Positions 34,880-47,300 of a DNA stretch of 64,000 nucleotides are shown here, in pieces (position 1 is the first letter of the stretch; the number at the start of each line of letters is the position of its first letter). The translations under genes and the position numbers were made by a program. The notes under the pieces are model-generated. The model was not told the origin of the DNA and did not search any database. It was given only the letters and a program-made list of their open reading frames with translations. Source of the stretch: Symsagittifera roscoffensis (taxonomy: Eukaryota > Xenacoelomorpha > Acoela > Convolutidae); the NCBI RefSeq assembly GCF_963678635.1, contig NC_087063.1, positions 57,482,759 through 57,546,758 of the forward strand. Direction: 5' to 3'.

Positions 34880-36300
34880 CACTTCCAGTCAAAATAACGA
34901 ATTTAAAAGTTAAAATTTTTCTGGTGTTTGCACAAAGCCGTTTCGTTCCTTTACTTTTTTCAAGGTGATTGACGCAGATTTCGGCAAAAAAAGGCCGACA
35001 TTTCTCCGTATTTACAAAAATAGTAAAAACACTTACGAACTGTTTTGAAAAAACTTCCCCAGCACACATCAGCGGATTTAGGAAAATGGGAGGCGGATTT
35101 ACTGATTTGCGAGAGCTTGGTGAAATTAGTTTGGTCGACAGTAAAAGATCTAAAATTTTTTTTGAAAATCGGTTTCCTTTCCCTTTGAGAAAATCCTAGA
35201 TCCCCCTGGTTCAAATGGTAGAACATTTGACAAAAATTATTAGTTTGAAAGTCAATTTCTCCTGTTTTTTTTTTCTGATTTTGATTTGTCAGACTTTCCT
35301 TTTGTTTTTTTACTATGTAACGCCGTTTCTCTGTAGAATCATTTGATTAAAATTTTACTGATTTGCGAGAGCTTGGTGAAATTAGTTTGGTCGACAGTAA
35401 AAGATCTAAAAAAATTTTTTTGAAAATCGGTTTTCTTTCCCTTTGAGAAAATCCTAGATCCCCCTGGTTCAAATGGTAGAACATTTGACAAAAATTTTTA
35501 ATTTGAAAGTCAATTTCTCCTGATTTTTTTCTGATTTTGATTTGTCAGACTTTCCTTTTGTTTTTTTTACTATGTAACGCCGTTTCTCTGTAGAATCATT
35601 TAGATGTGCTCACCGTTTATTTTATAATGCTTGTTTTGCCTCTGAGAGTGAGGCAAGGTTAAACCGGGAGTTAAAAAATTCTAATTGAAATATGAGTTTT
35701 TAGAATAGTAACTTTTCAGTTAAAATTTCGGTCAAAATAACGAATTTAAAAGTTAAAAGTTGTCTGGTGTAAACACAAAGCCATTTCGTTCCTTTGTTTT
35801 TTTTTCAAGGCGATTGACGCAGATTTCGGCAAAAAAGGCCGACATTTCTCCGCATTTACAAAAAATAGTGAAAACACTTACAAAGTGTTTTGAAAAAATT
35901 TCCCCAACACACACCAGCTGAACTAGAAAAAGGGGAGGTGGATTTAGTGTTTTGTGAAAGTTTGATGAAATCAATTTGGTCGACAAAAAAGATCAATGAT
36001 ATTTTTTGAAAACCAGTTACCCTTCGAGAAAATCCTAGATCCGTCCGTGGTTCAAATGGTATAAGGCTTGACAAAAAGTTGCTAGTTTGAAAGTCGAAAT
36101 TCTTCTGATTTTTTTTCTGATTGTGATTTGTCAATTTTTTCACTTGTTTTTTTTATGTAACGCCGTATCTCGGTAGAATCGTTTAGATGTGCTCACCGTT
36201 GATTAAATTTTGCTTATTTAGCCTCTGAGATTGTAGCAAGGTCGAATCGGGAATTAGAAATTTCTGATTGGAATAATAGTTTTTCGAATAGTAACTTGCA
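34880..36300 (+). repeat. Nested tandem repeat R6 (three partial units)
   Basis: Unit core 35,100-35,356 is repeated head to tail at 35,357-35,602 (near identical) and again, more diverged, at ~35,940-36,190. The preceding ~220 bp block (GTCAAAATAACGAATTTAAAAG ... GCCGACATTTCTCCG) is also present twice, at 34,880 and 35,723. Each core holds GTCGACAGTAAAAGATC, a hAT-like edge word (AATCCTAGATCC), and a TGGTTCAAATGGTAGAAC box followed ~20 bp on by AGTTTGAAAGTC. The latter pair resembles a tRNA-type A box and a weak B box, i.e. a SINE-like head. No coding frame is credible. Confidence 0.75.
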
Positions 36301-37607
36301 GCCTGAATTTTTTAGTATAAACAAAAGCTTTAGGCCAGTAATATTATGCTGTTCTCTGTTGGATTAAAATGTGTTATTTTAAATGTTCGTGTCATTGCCA
36401 AATGGAATTGGTTATTTTGGCCAACAGTGGATCAGTACTATAGATATAAAAACTTACATTAGTATTCACATGTAGCTAATTATTTTCCTTCTGTTGGTGT
36501 CATACGACATGTGGCGCTTTTAAATGGTACTGTTTTTTCAACAATACAAAAGTTAAAAAGATAGATTTGCGAAACAGAATTATGTTCTATTAATTAAACA
36601 ACCATATCAGTCAGCTCCAATCTAAAAAAATTAATTTCCAAAACATCAAAAAAATTCCAAAGTTTTTCAAATGGGCAGATTTGGATGGGAGCCTGTCGCT
36701 GTAGTAGCAATTGCCCCCCTCCTGCTCGCCACCTAAGACCCCCACCTTTCGAGCGATTTATCACATGCATTTTCAGTATGTTTTGCACCCAAGGCGCCCT
36801 TAGAGTCGGTCTGCTTAATTTAAGACAGGCAGCCCAAGCAGAAACACGCAAGACTTTCCAAAAACGCTCCAATATTCTTCTTGAGTTTTTAGTCTAGTGT
36901 TTAATAGTGCGTTTGGAGAGTTCAGATAATCATTTTGGTCGACCTAAAATAGGTAGAAGCAATACTGTCGCTTTGACCGTATATAGGAACAGGAACTGAC
37001 ATCAAATTTATTCCTGTGAATCGCAGAGGAGCTATCAGTAGGCCTTAGCAGTCCTGTCGAGGATAGTCCATTTGTATTATGATAGTCAATTTATATTCAT
37101 ATAGATGAAATTGAACAATTTTTTTAAAAGATTTTTAAGATTATTTATCCACGAGGGATAGGACCAACATACGAGCTGTACAGCTCATCACGGCGAACCG
37201 CTGTTGTGCCCCTGCTTAAGAACTACATGCAATTTTTTTGGTTATTTTGAACAATTCAGAAACGGTTGTTCAAAAACCGGGCTGCAGAACAATGTAAAAT
37301 ATTTGTGTGAACGCTGATTTACTTTCCCCATTTCTATTTTCAAATTGAAAAAAAATATACAAAAAAGTCTAAATGTTAATTCCATACAAATTGCATGAAT
37401 CAAGGTACCAAATTAAAATACTAAGGCTTTGTAAAGTTTCAGAAGCTAATTACTCTGCTTTCAAAAGCACCCACCCTTACGACACTGACTTTAATGTCTT
37501 TTTTACTTGGAAGACTATATTTTTTGGAAAAAGTATAAGCTCACTGCCATTTCAAATAAAAAGATGAAATATTCATTTTTTAACCCGTTTTGAGCAAAAG
37601 AAAAATG
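36301..37607. other. Mixed intergenic stretch
   Basis: A GC-richer patch at 36,680-36,900 gives open frames on both strands without motifs; it may be an old element fragment. A degraded R6/hAT-like word (TTTTGGTCGACCTAAAAT) lies at ~36,930. TGTCGCTTTGACCGT occurs at ~36,967 and again at ~37,734. No gene asserted. Confidence 0.35.
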
Positions 37608-37858
37608 GTGATAGTCTATAGCAGCAAACTTCGTTCAGTGACAATGGTGACAAACGTCGTTTAGATAAGGCCTAAAAATTTAGGAGAATTAGAAAATTAA
37701 CGCCGCGTCCAGTATATTTTCAATTTTTCTATCTGTCGCTTTGACCGTGCATAAAAAAATTCCAAAATCTCAAGTTTCGAATTTATCTAAGCTTTATGAA
37801 GGAAGTTGGTCACTAAAGGTCAATGAACGACGTTTACTGTTATAGACCATCATCACTG
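37608..37858. repeat. Foldback repeat, ~45 bp arms
   Basis: GATAGTCTATAGCAGCAAAC... GTTCAGTGAC on the left is matched by the complement of GTCA...GAACGACGTTTACTGTTATAGACC on the right. The loop is ~140 bp. MITE-like, no coding content. Confidence 0.6.
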
Positions 37859-38396
37859 GTCTTTTTTGTGTATTTCATCACCAATAACATCTTTCTGGCG
37901 GACTTTCACTGAGCGGACAAAAAAAGCTTGAAAAATCTAGTTAGATATCTTTTAACTGGTTCGGTGAAAAATGCAGAAAAGAACTAGAAAGTTATTTTGC
38001 CAGTTGACCACTATATACTTTTTATGTGCAATTTTGCACTTGTTATGTGCCGTGACTGTATTCAGTGATGCTTTTTGAAAAGCATTTTTTGCAGTTATGC
38101 TTATACGTCGCACCGTATAGTTTGTATGTTCATTATGGTAGCCAGCCATGTGTTGCCAGTTCGAAAAAACATCCTAAGTTCTGATGAACTTTGAAAAACT
38201 GGTATTAAGTACACCCAGCGACATATAAAGGATAGTCATGCGCCGCAAAATATTTAATTTACCAAAATATTTAAATTTTTTGGTAATTTCTTTCTCCGAG
38301 AAAACTATTGCCAAAACAAATCGGATTGAGCACAAACATATAATGTAGTCACATTTCTCGAAGAAAAAAGCTGCCCCACTTTGTAATCCCAAAAGT
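37859..38396. other. AT-rich spacer
   Basis: Two short minus-strand frames (65 and 72 codons) without motifs; no repeat recognised. Confidence 0.35.
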
Positions 38397-38920
38397 AAAA
38401 CAAGACTGCTCGTATCAGGGCGAAACCCTGAATGTTCCGACTGCCTTTTAAGGTTTATGGAGCAGTAATAAAATTTAAAAATTCAAGGAAATAAAACGAA
38501 ATCAAAAAAAAATCTAAAATTTGAAAATCATTTCCCCACACGCCAGACAAAGTACAAAAGGATAGATTTCGCTCCTTGTAACAAACCAATTATGGCAAAT
38601 AAGCTTCGTTCAACCAATTTGGAACGTTTTATAAGACGGATTAAATCACCGCTTACGCGTTAATAGCGCGAATGATATCGCGCGTTAATAGTCCCAAATT
38701 GGGCAAAATGGCCAAAATTTCAATCTTTAATCCCTCATAACTTTACGCAAAATGATCACAGGTGAAATATCTTTTCAAATTTAAGCTTAAGACAACAATG
38801 GCTTTCGAATAATAAAAAAAATTCCGTCAAAAATGGCTAGTTAAAAAGTCAAGATTTGTCTGAAGAAAAAAAAACCCACCCCGAGCACAAATATTCCGTT
38901 ACTTTCGGAACAATAACCGC
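38397..38920 (-). repeat. Dispersed repeat R1, copy 5
   Basis: Full-length, with both edges (GACTGCTCGTATCAGGGCG and CCGAGCACAAATATTCCGTT). Internal order is identical to copies 2 and 3. Confidence 0.8.
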
Positions 38921-40599
38921 ACGCAAAATTTATTTGACAATTTGAAATGATATATTTTTATCAGTATCCAATTAGCAAACTTAACTTGACTAGACAAATT
39001 ATATATTACTGAATAAAAATTGATGAGCAAAAGATAATGGCTTTCATGAGATTTTAATAGGTGAAGGTGTCGGGTGTCGGTTATTGGTAATCGTAGTTGC
39101 TTCTGAAACTAATTTCTTACATCTCTTGTTTTGTCGATTGGCAAAAAGCAGGCCGAATTTTTAAAGAAACCCTAAGCTCTTGGCAAAATTTAGGTCAGTT
39201 TTAATTAAAGTTTGAACTGAATTACAAAAGTTTTATGTGTAATGCGAAACGAGAAATCAAAGACCGCTCAAGCGAATTAAGCGTCGATGTGAAAAAACTT
39301 TTCTAGTGATTTTACCATCAGTGAGGGCCATCAGTTCCCTTGAACCGTTCGAGTCGCCGCACGTTATCATGGTTTGGTCATTATGGTTAGGCAGTTTTCT
39401 ATTCTTCATCTTTTTGTATAATAGGACTGTCTGCGAGAGCATTCCAATCTCGCTCGAGCAAAGAAAGCTCTCGCATGACCAGATTATTTTATATTGTTTG
39501 ACCAGAGTCATGATGAGGTTTCACGTTTAGTCTTACAAATTTCATTTCCATCACGTAAAGGCCAATGTCAAGGACTGCATCAACTCTAGGTGATAGTTAC
39601 TTCGGTGTAACGAAAAACTTTTAGAGATGCTTTTCGTTAAAAAAGAGTGGTTCGGTTGATTCTGGTTGAGCTGTAAAATCAGTGGCCTATTTGTTACATT
39701 TTTCAGTAATTTTTTCTTTTGAAAATTTTTTTTTGGTAATCAAAACAGTTTGCTTGAAAGGGCTAGTGACTTGTTTTCAAGGAGTGTTAACAATGGGTAA
39801 AATTTACGCGGACATTTAATTATGTCTGACTAACTTTTAATCAAGTTGCAGAATACCATATATAATAATCAAAACGATAAAAAAATTAGTTTACAAATCA
39901 GGCACTTTACAAAAGTTATTTATTATAAACGCATATTTTTGGTAGCACCGATTCAAATGGTCATCGTAAGGCTGCAGGCTTGTTTGAAGGAGTCTTTTGA
40001 GAGCAATCTGGAGTATCAGAATCCATATACTTTTTATCCAATTGAAACTTAAAGTTTTGCGAAAACCGTTTTTGTTGATGTAGATCTAAACCATAAAGAC
40101 TAAGAAGTTTTATTCATGATTTCTTAAAATGAGAAAAACTAGTTACTCGTAAAAAAACTGAACCCAAATTTTACTAAAAAAACATCAGTACAGAAATCAG
40201 TATCTTGTAGATATAGATCTCTGAGCTTGTGAACAAAACTGTGTAATTTAGTTGCTGGGCACTGCTTTATTTTAAAAAATCTTACAGTCTTGTTTGACAA
40301 TCTTAATTAAAAGAAGTCTAACTCGCTCACTTAATTTTTAATTGAGTTTATACATTATAGATCGCGTTTGTAGTGTTCTAGAGATTTGTTTTTTTTTGTA
40401 GTTTAATCTAGATTTGTTTTCGAGGTGCAGCCATGAATCAGTGTTTCATATTTTTAAATTGGTTGAATGTAGCTTTCATATACTGTAATGAGTTGTTCAA
40501 CCGATAACATGTTTCTAGTTTGGCAGAGAAACTAAACGATTTTTGCGCATCTATTTTTCACATTTCGGATATGTTCAGTCAGACTCAAGTTGCGATCAA
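38921..40599. other. AT-rich intergenic stretch with one GC-richer patch
   Basis: Around 39,290-39,530 the G+C rises and both strands hold ~75-84 codon frames. Neither shows a motif I know. A short inverted pair GCGAGAGC/GCTCTCGC lies at 39,432-39,475. The remainder has no recognisable content. Confidence 0.35.
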
Positions 40600-41190
40600 T
40601 TTGAACTCCTAAATATCTAATATCGTTTTCTGTTTTTAAGACATTCCCTCAAATCTTTATCAATGATTTTTTCTTTGAACGGAAAACAATTATTTTGGTT
40701 TTGTTTCGGTTCATTTTTTGTTGCAATCCATATTTTTATACTGTTCAAATCTAGATCATAGTTTTCTTCCGAAAACTCGCCATTTATATTAGTATCGTCT
40801 GCAAAAAGAAACACGTTGTAGTTTTTTGGAATCTCGGGGAGATCATTGATGTAAAGTAGAATTAGAAGTGGATCCAGAACTGATCCCTGAAGAACCCCGC
40901 ATTTTTATGTTGAGTACTCTTTTTTCAATTGGTGACGGTTTTCTCTAAATGAGTTAAGAACCAAAAATTTTTCCTCTTAATCCGTACATTGAGCATTTTC
41001 AAAGCAGAATTTCGTGGTTCACGGTATCCAAACCTTTTGATATATCCATGAGGGCGCAAAAACTATTTTTCTTATTTGACAAAAGTTTTCAATTGACTCG
41101 AAAAATTCCACAATTTCATCAACTGCTGATCGTTTTGACAGAAAAAAAATTTAAAATTTTTGTTTGTTCGAAAACTTTTCATTTTTAAAG
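40600..41190 (-). pseudogene. LINE (non-LTR) reverse transcriptase fragment, Jockey/CR1-like
   Basis: Read with frameshifts on the minus strand. RT motif A is CALMDISKGLDTVNHEILL near 41,065-41,010. Motif B region is GVLQGS-like at ~40,895. GP-to-YIND block is DPLLILLYINDLPE at ~40,870-40,835. Catalytic FADD is in FLFADDTNI at ~40,810-40,785. These boxes and their spacing are diagnostic for non-LTR RT. Only the palm is left, with at least three frame breaks. Neither the endonuclease nor a poly-A tail is seen. Confidence 0.82.
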
Positions 41191-41540
41191 GAAACTAACA
41201 ATCCTCCAGTATAAATTTTTTGTACATCAGCAAATAATAATACAGAATAATTCTCCAGTTTATCTTGGTTTTCAAATGCATCCTTTTAGGCATCTCTTTG
41301 TTTCCGTTTTCCAGGGGACCCAGTGTAGCGTTGCATTTTTGCTATTTCGGATTTGAGTTTGTGCTCAAACAAAGCCACTGTGAAGTGATTGGAACTAACA
41401 TTTCAATCGGTTTTTGGCCGATGAACGTAATGAAATGCTTAGGTTTGTCATCCTCAGAGTTTAAACAGCAGCTAACAGGTTTTTGGGGTAGTTTCTAGCT
41501 TGCCATAGCGAGTAGAATTTGTTTTCTTCGCCAAGTTTGA
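41191..41540. other. AT-rich spacer
   Basis: A 77-codon plus-strand frame (41,265-41,498) has no motif. Possibly the 5' remains of the LINE on the other strand. Confidence 0.3.
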
Positions 41541-41544
41541 TTAC

Positions 41545-41770
41545 CCTGGTCGAGATCGCGCTCAAAAACCGCTCAATATATTAGCGGTTTGAGCGGTTTC
41601 TCAGCAAAATTTGAGCGGTTTGAGCTGTTTGGGCGGTTTGTGCGGTTTTTTTTTGGAAAAACCGCTCAAAAACCGCTCAATTCTTGCGGTGATTTTTGAA
41701 CGGTTTTTCAAGCAAGATTTGAGCGGTTTTTGAGTGGTCTTATAAAGAAAACCGATTAAATCCAACAAAA
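41545..41770. repeat. GAGCGGTT minisatellite, array 2
   Basis: GAGCGGTTT words in both orientations, closely like 1,870-2,215 but without the ATTACGCTC words. It sits right beside the R3-like element start at ~41,803 (ACCCCGGGTTGACATTC). Confidence 0.8.
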
Positions 41771-41802
41771 AGGCCTGGAAAGGTTGACATTCATAAATCG
41801 GG

Positions 41803-42112
41803 TGACCCCGGGTTGACATTCATAAACCGAAAATGCTTATTTTTAATTTCCTCACGCCGAAAAAGCTTATCATACAATTGCCTGCATCAATTGTATGGAA
41901 AAATGCTAATCATACAATTTTCATACAATTTCAAAAAACCATTGAAAAAAGATTCAATCTAGGTTCTCCGGCTATTTGAACCAAATACAACAGTCTGGTT
42001 CCAACCTCTAAAACCCTCTGATTTTTCTGTTGGTTCTCTTCTCTGTTCAGAGATTGCACGTCTTATGGGTAAGTCTAAACGCTAATTGAGCCTCATTTGA
42101 GTTTCCAAAAAA
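41803..42112. repeat. R3-like element edge
   Basis: Starts CCCGGGTTGACATTCATAAACCGAAAATGC, then TCATACAATT modules. By its edge words it is the same family as 20,270-21,330. Confidence 0.45.
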
Positions 42113-42350
42113 ATGCTTATCTTACAGTTTCCATATATGAAAAAATGCTTATCGTACAATTTCCATATATGAAAAAATGCTTGTCTTACAATTTCCATTT
42201 ATGATAAAATGCTTGTCTTACAATTTCCATTTATGATAAAATGCTTATATTACAATTTCCATTAATGAAAAATGTTTATCCTACAATTTCCAGTTATGAA
42301 AAAATGTTTTTTCTACAATTTCTATATATGAACAAATGCTTATCTAGAGT
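42113..42350 (+). repeat. 32-bp tandem repeat (about 7 units)
   Basis: Unit of about 32 bp built of AATGCTTATCTTACAATTTC followed by CATATATGAAAA. It is repeated seven times with substitutions and an eighth truncated unit. It is contiguous, without spacers, so it is not CRISPR. It is an expansion of the palindromic-module half-site seen in R3. Confidence 0.85.
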
Positions 42351-42932
42351 TTTTTTTCACAATTTTCTGAGTCTATGAAACAGTAAAACATTGTAGGACA
42401 ACCACTTTTTCATATATGGAAATTGTAGGATAATTATTTTTGGTCAACCCACGCTAAGATGCAGTTCAAATACTATCTACACTTTAAAAAAAGTGCTTAA
42501 CCGTTCTCAAATCAAGCGATACTTTTTTCGATGTCTTGACCAAAAACAATGTGAGCGACTTTTTTCAAATGCTCGAGCAAAAAAATCACTGGAAAATATG
42601 TAAGATTTGAGCGGTTTGAGCGGTTTTTTTAGACAATTACGCTCTAAATCTTTTTTCAAAATGAGCGGTTTGAGCAATTTTTGAACGGTTTATCTAAAAA
42701 ACCGCTCAAAAACCGCGCAAGATTTGAGCGGTGAGCGGTTTTTTTTAGACAATTACGCTCAAAACCGTTCAAATCTTGGCGGTTTTTGAGCGTTTTTTTA
42801 GATAAAACCGTTCAAAAACCGCTCAAACAGATCATTTCGAAGCAAGATTTTGAGCGTAATTGTCTAAAAAAACCGCTAAAACCGCTCAAATCTTGCTTCA
42901 AATTAGGTGAAAAATCTCGACTCGGGTAATAC
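42330..42932 (-). repeat. Composite repeat R2 with GAGCGGTT minisatellite, copy 2 (inverted)
   Basis: Inverted relative to 1,843-2,520 and collinear with it: the palindromic-module part first, then the minisatellite, ending at GAAAAATCTCGACTCGGG. Confidence 0.75.
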
Positions 42933-43495
42933 AAGAGACTTAATGGGGTCAAAGTTATTCAAGGGTGTTGACTTCTTGAAACAAAACGCCTGTTCAAATT
43001 AAATGTGACGTCACTGCTCAGAATGCGCTGGAGTTGAAGGAATTTCGCGTCACCTTTTACGTTACCTCAAAAATTGGCGCCCGAAATATGGACTTCAGTC
43101 AGTTTTAGCAGGCAATGAATTGAAGTTACTCAGCACTTCAATCGCCAGCATTTTGGGTTTTGTTTTTGTATTCAACTCTTTGAAAGATTACTTACATTGC
43201 TTCAAAAACATGTTTTGTTGTGCCGGTCCTTCAATTAATTTCGAAACATTTTGAAAAAAATCGTGATGAAGTAGTTGCTGTAATAACGGAACCTTAACTG
43301 GAGTACTATATGTTGGATTCAAATCGTCCGGGGTAGGGGGGGGGGGGCGGACCCCCATGTATTAACATAGGCTATACAGTATCCGGTCCGTACCCTATGT
43401 ATTAACAAAGGGAAAAGATTTTTCAATGTTTTAAGATAGGAAATAGAATTGGTAAGGTTTCAGTGTGATGCTAAGAGAATGTGGTGAAAATGTCT
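42933..43495. other. Spacer with G-run
   Basis: Contains GGGGTAGG then a 13-bp G run ending GGCGG at 43,329-43,351 (G-quadruplex-like), and the word ATGTATTAACA(T/A)AGG twice. No gene seen. Confidence 0.4.
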
Positions 43496-43932
43496 AGTTT
43501 TTTCGCGTGCGCGTTACCTAAATAGTACATATCCTTGGTGTATTACGTGGGAAAATGTCAAGTTTTTTCGCGTGCGCGTTACCTAAATAGTACATATCCT
43601 TGGTGTATTACGTGGGAATAGATTTTACATATGGAAAATATGTAAGATTTGAGCGGTTTGAGCGGCTTTTTAGACAATTACGCTCAAAATCTTGCTTCAA
43701 AATGAGCGGTTTGAGCAGTTTTTGAACGGTTTATCTAAAAAACCGCTCAAAAACAGCGCAAGATTTGAGCGGTGAGCGGTTTTTTTTAGACAATTACGCT
43801 CAAAACCGTTCAAATCTTGCGCGATTTTTGAGCGTTTTCTTAGATAAAACCGTTCAAAAACCGCTCAAACCGATCACGCGTTACCTAAATAGTACATATC
43901 CTTGGTGTATTACGTGGGAATAGATTTTCCAA
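43496..43932 (+). repeat. 65-bp tandem repeat interrupted by a copied R2 segment
   Basis: Units at 43,496-43,553 and 43,561-43,619 (CGCGTGCGCGTTACCTAAAT ... TATTACGTGGGAA). A third, 5'-truncated unit lies at 43,877-43,932. Between units two and three, 43,630-43,876 is a close copy of 42,590-42,836 (GAGCGGTT minisatellite), inserted with no clear boundary repeats. Confidence 0.8.
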
Positions 43933-44344
43933 TGTATTAAGATTGGCTGTAGATTTCAGAGTTTCAGATGGTAGGATGGTAAGTTTCAAAAAAAATTTTG
44001 GCGCCCGATCTTAACATGTTTTAAGATAGTGTATAGATTTCTCTATTTGAAAGTAATATACATTCAATGTATTAAGATCAGTTTGCCATGTATTAAGATA
44101 CGAGGTTTGAGATGGTAAGATGATAAGTTTCAAAAAAAAATTGGCGCCCAATTTGAACGATGTTTAAGATTCTAAACGTTTTCTTAATTAAAAAACAATT
44201 AACCTAAACGCAGCGTTTGAAAAAGATTGTTTAAAAAGGTTAATTTCAGAGAAAACGTATTAAATTACAGCATCCTATACAATTTTATTACATAATCTTT
44301 TACAAATTTATAAAGGTTTATAGAGGTTTATTATAAATTGCATC
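43933..44344. other. Spacer with ATGTATTAAGAT words
   Basis: ATGTATTAAGAT-like words and AAAATTGGCGCCC(A/G)A words recur irregularly (43,930-44,150). No gene. Confidence 0.4.
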
Positions 44345-47300
44345 ATATTCAATGTTCAGGGTAAAAATAGCTCAACCCTTTATTAGTTTGCTTTTTAGTT
44401 GCGACTGCATGGTTAATTGTTTTAATTCCTCTATTAATTGACTTCAAATTCACTGCCTCATCCAGTGTTTGTCGATACTTTGCCATCGGGTCATTTCCAG
44501 AGTCTTCTAATGCGCGTTTGTTCAGTCTTTTACTGCTAAACTTATACTTTTGACTTTTTTTTATCGTAACAGCAATAAGTTTTACTACACAGGCACAGGA
44601 TCTCGGTGCATCTAAACTCCTCCTTGAATAATCCTGGTTCTATTTTGTCATGTTTCTTAAGTTTAGAGCAGCAAGTGCGGGGGAAAACGTTGTTTTTCTC
44701 ATTTGCTCTGAAATCGTCTCGACAGTCCTTGCTTCACTTTTCAATCCATTCTGCTCACTTGCTGGGGAGGATACGTACTAAATCTAAAACTTTTTCTGCC
44801 AAAGCCAAATAGAGGGAATCTGTATCTATTTCGAGTTCTTCCAATTTATCGTACAGCACCAACAATTGCAACTTGGCATACTGTTTTATGAAGAATCCTA
44901 CTATAATTGTTTTACAATGCTCTATAGTAGATTTAACAAATTCCACTTCATAAAAATCTTCAGCTAAGACCTTGTGTCTCTTGATGAATTGGTTATTGTT
45001 AGCTTTATGGGTTTTTTCGTCTCCAAGATATTATGTCATTGTATGTAATGATCTGTCCATTATTTGATAGCCGTAGGAACTATTTCCTTGCAGTTTTTTT
45101 GCTTGGGCTACCACACCAGATAATGGATTTTCATCACCGGCTCGCCTAGCATCAACAACAGACTGAACGAAGCTGATGAATTTTTTTACGCGGTTTGTTT
45201 TGTACAAATTGATGAATTTTTGTACATTGTAGTCCAAGATCCAATTAAAAGTTAAAAAGTGGTGTGATAAATGTTTCGTTGGTCAAATTGATGCTTGATA
45301 CCAACATTATTTTTCCGTTGTTTTGTAAAATCAATTTCTTCTGCATATGTCATCATGTATTTCCCAATATTGTTTCTGGTAACATCAATATTTTGAAAAT
45401 AGGTGGAAAATTAGAGAATTTTGGTTTTAGTTCATCTGGAACACTCAAGTCGCAATGCACGTAGCCTCAGATTGCAATGCATTGTTTCATTTTAAAAAGT
45501 TTGCAGTAGTGAATTGGCAGAAAGAGTTTTTTTGAAGAGAAAGTGAGGTCTCATATGATTTTTCACATCTACGTTGTTTTTAAATTGATCCCATGAATAC
45601 ACTCCCACATTTCTTCTATAGAATATCCTTTTTCTCGAAGGTAATCTTTTCGAAGCTCATCCATTTCTCTTGTCTTGTATCCTCTTTTGATATCAGCATC
45701 AGTTAGGATTGTTCTAGCTTCTTGAATGCTCCATCTCAGGCAAAGATGGTAAAAAAAACCCATTGCTTCAAAAACAATGGTTGCAATAATTATCAACACT
45801 AATTATCAACAATCAATTTTTTTCTGTGCTCTTGTAGTGTAGTAATTCTCAATTTTGCTGTCACGTCTGGTTGGTTGAAAGTATGACATGACCATATTTT
45901 CTAACGTTGGAACTCGATTTTGCCGTGCCTTGGATTTTTGTATTTCTTCAATGTAGTCCCATCTCGTTTACAAGCCTGTGGGCATATCCGGACACATAGA
46001 ATAAGGATAAAGTTGATTAGCATCAATACCAACGATTGAATTACTCAAGTTGATTGATTTTTTGATTTTCGAGCAAACGTCTCGTTTGCTACTGCTTTTC
46101 TTGTGAAAACAATTGAATAACCACGGGTAATTTCTGTCCGTATTTTTTCGAGCAAGCCACTATCACTCGAGAAGAGTAGGTAAAACTTATAGTCAGTTGA
46201 ATTGTGTAGACAGATATTTGCTGGCTTCGGTAGTGCGAAGCCGAGCTTCAACATGTATTCCCTTTGTCATGATTAAATAAATCATTTTTTGCATAGTTTC
46301 AAGGGTAGGAACAACATCCTTGTTGTTATACTACTGCAGCAAATTGCGAAATGTTGCCATCTTTCCCTGTTAGAAAAATTTAATGTAGTTGTAGTTTTGC
46401 AATCCCGTAGGCGGTTTGGTTTTGGGGCCGAGTTTTTTCAAGGCTTGGTCTTCAGTTATCCCAGTGTTAAGAAGTTTTTTATTATCAACAGACTCATTAT
46501 CGAGAGTTGCTATTCCTCAGTTTGCTGTAGAAATCATCAAACGAGGGTAGTTGTTGTTCGTCAAGCATGTTGGGAGTATCAAACCACTCTTATCAAAACA
46601 ATCAAAACATCTTTTCATCTCACTGGCTCTATAGAGTTTTTAGAAAAGAGTCCAAAAAAGTAGCTCCACCCAAAAACTTCCTAATGTCCAGAACCTAAAC
46701 ATATTCAAATTTGAAGGAAAAACAAAGTCGTTTGTTGTTTTCTTGATAACTGAAGGTTCAATTTCTTTTTCTTTGATAAGGTAGGGAATGAGGTATGACT
46801 TTATGAGGTTGGTACCATGCCGGCCACGGTTGAATCCAAATACTGGTAGAGTATTGGTTTATCTTTCTAGATGTTGCATCAAATCAACCAATTAATTTTT
46901 TTGCATGCTGAGAAAGTGAGTGGATGCGATTGTTTCTCTTTCATCCTCGACAAATTTGTCTTTGTACTCTCTTGCTTCGTTCATTTTGAAACTGCCTCGT
47001 TCATTAAGGATGCTGAAAATTGTGTGTAACCGCTTTTTGATGTTATTTTCAATTTCCAGAAACTTTGATTGCATTTCGACTTTATTTTGTTCAGCCAACA
47101 ACTCAAGTTTGCCACAAAGTCAATAATGAGGGATTGATGATCTTTGTCACACAAAAATATGGGTTTGTAAAGTAATAGGGGTGAAAATGACACTGATATG
47201 GTTTCATGCTTCCCAATTTAAAAAACTGTCTCTGTTGGTTTTAGTTCTTCGGATGACACGCAAATTATTTCAAAGTCAAAAATGGCAAAATTTTTGAATA

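Noticed and set aside
35196-35240. True tRNA gene
   Set aside because: Only a 5'-half-like box; no acceptor-stem pairing or proper T-arm follows.
42113-42350. CRISPR array
   Set aside because: Repeats are contiguous at 32 bp with no unique spacers, in animal DNA.
43065-44155. TGGCGCCC words as retroviral primer-binding sites (~43,072, ~44,000, ~44,143)
   Set aside because: No LTR next to them and no coding element downstream; they recur as part of a local repeat.
46289-46663. 124-codon plus-strand ORF, also present at 50,129
   Set aside because: Its repetition is due to the tandem duplication; it is antisense to the polymerase gene between the exonuclease and palm regions and carries no motif.
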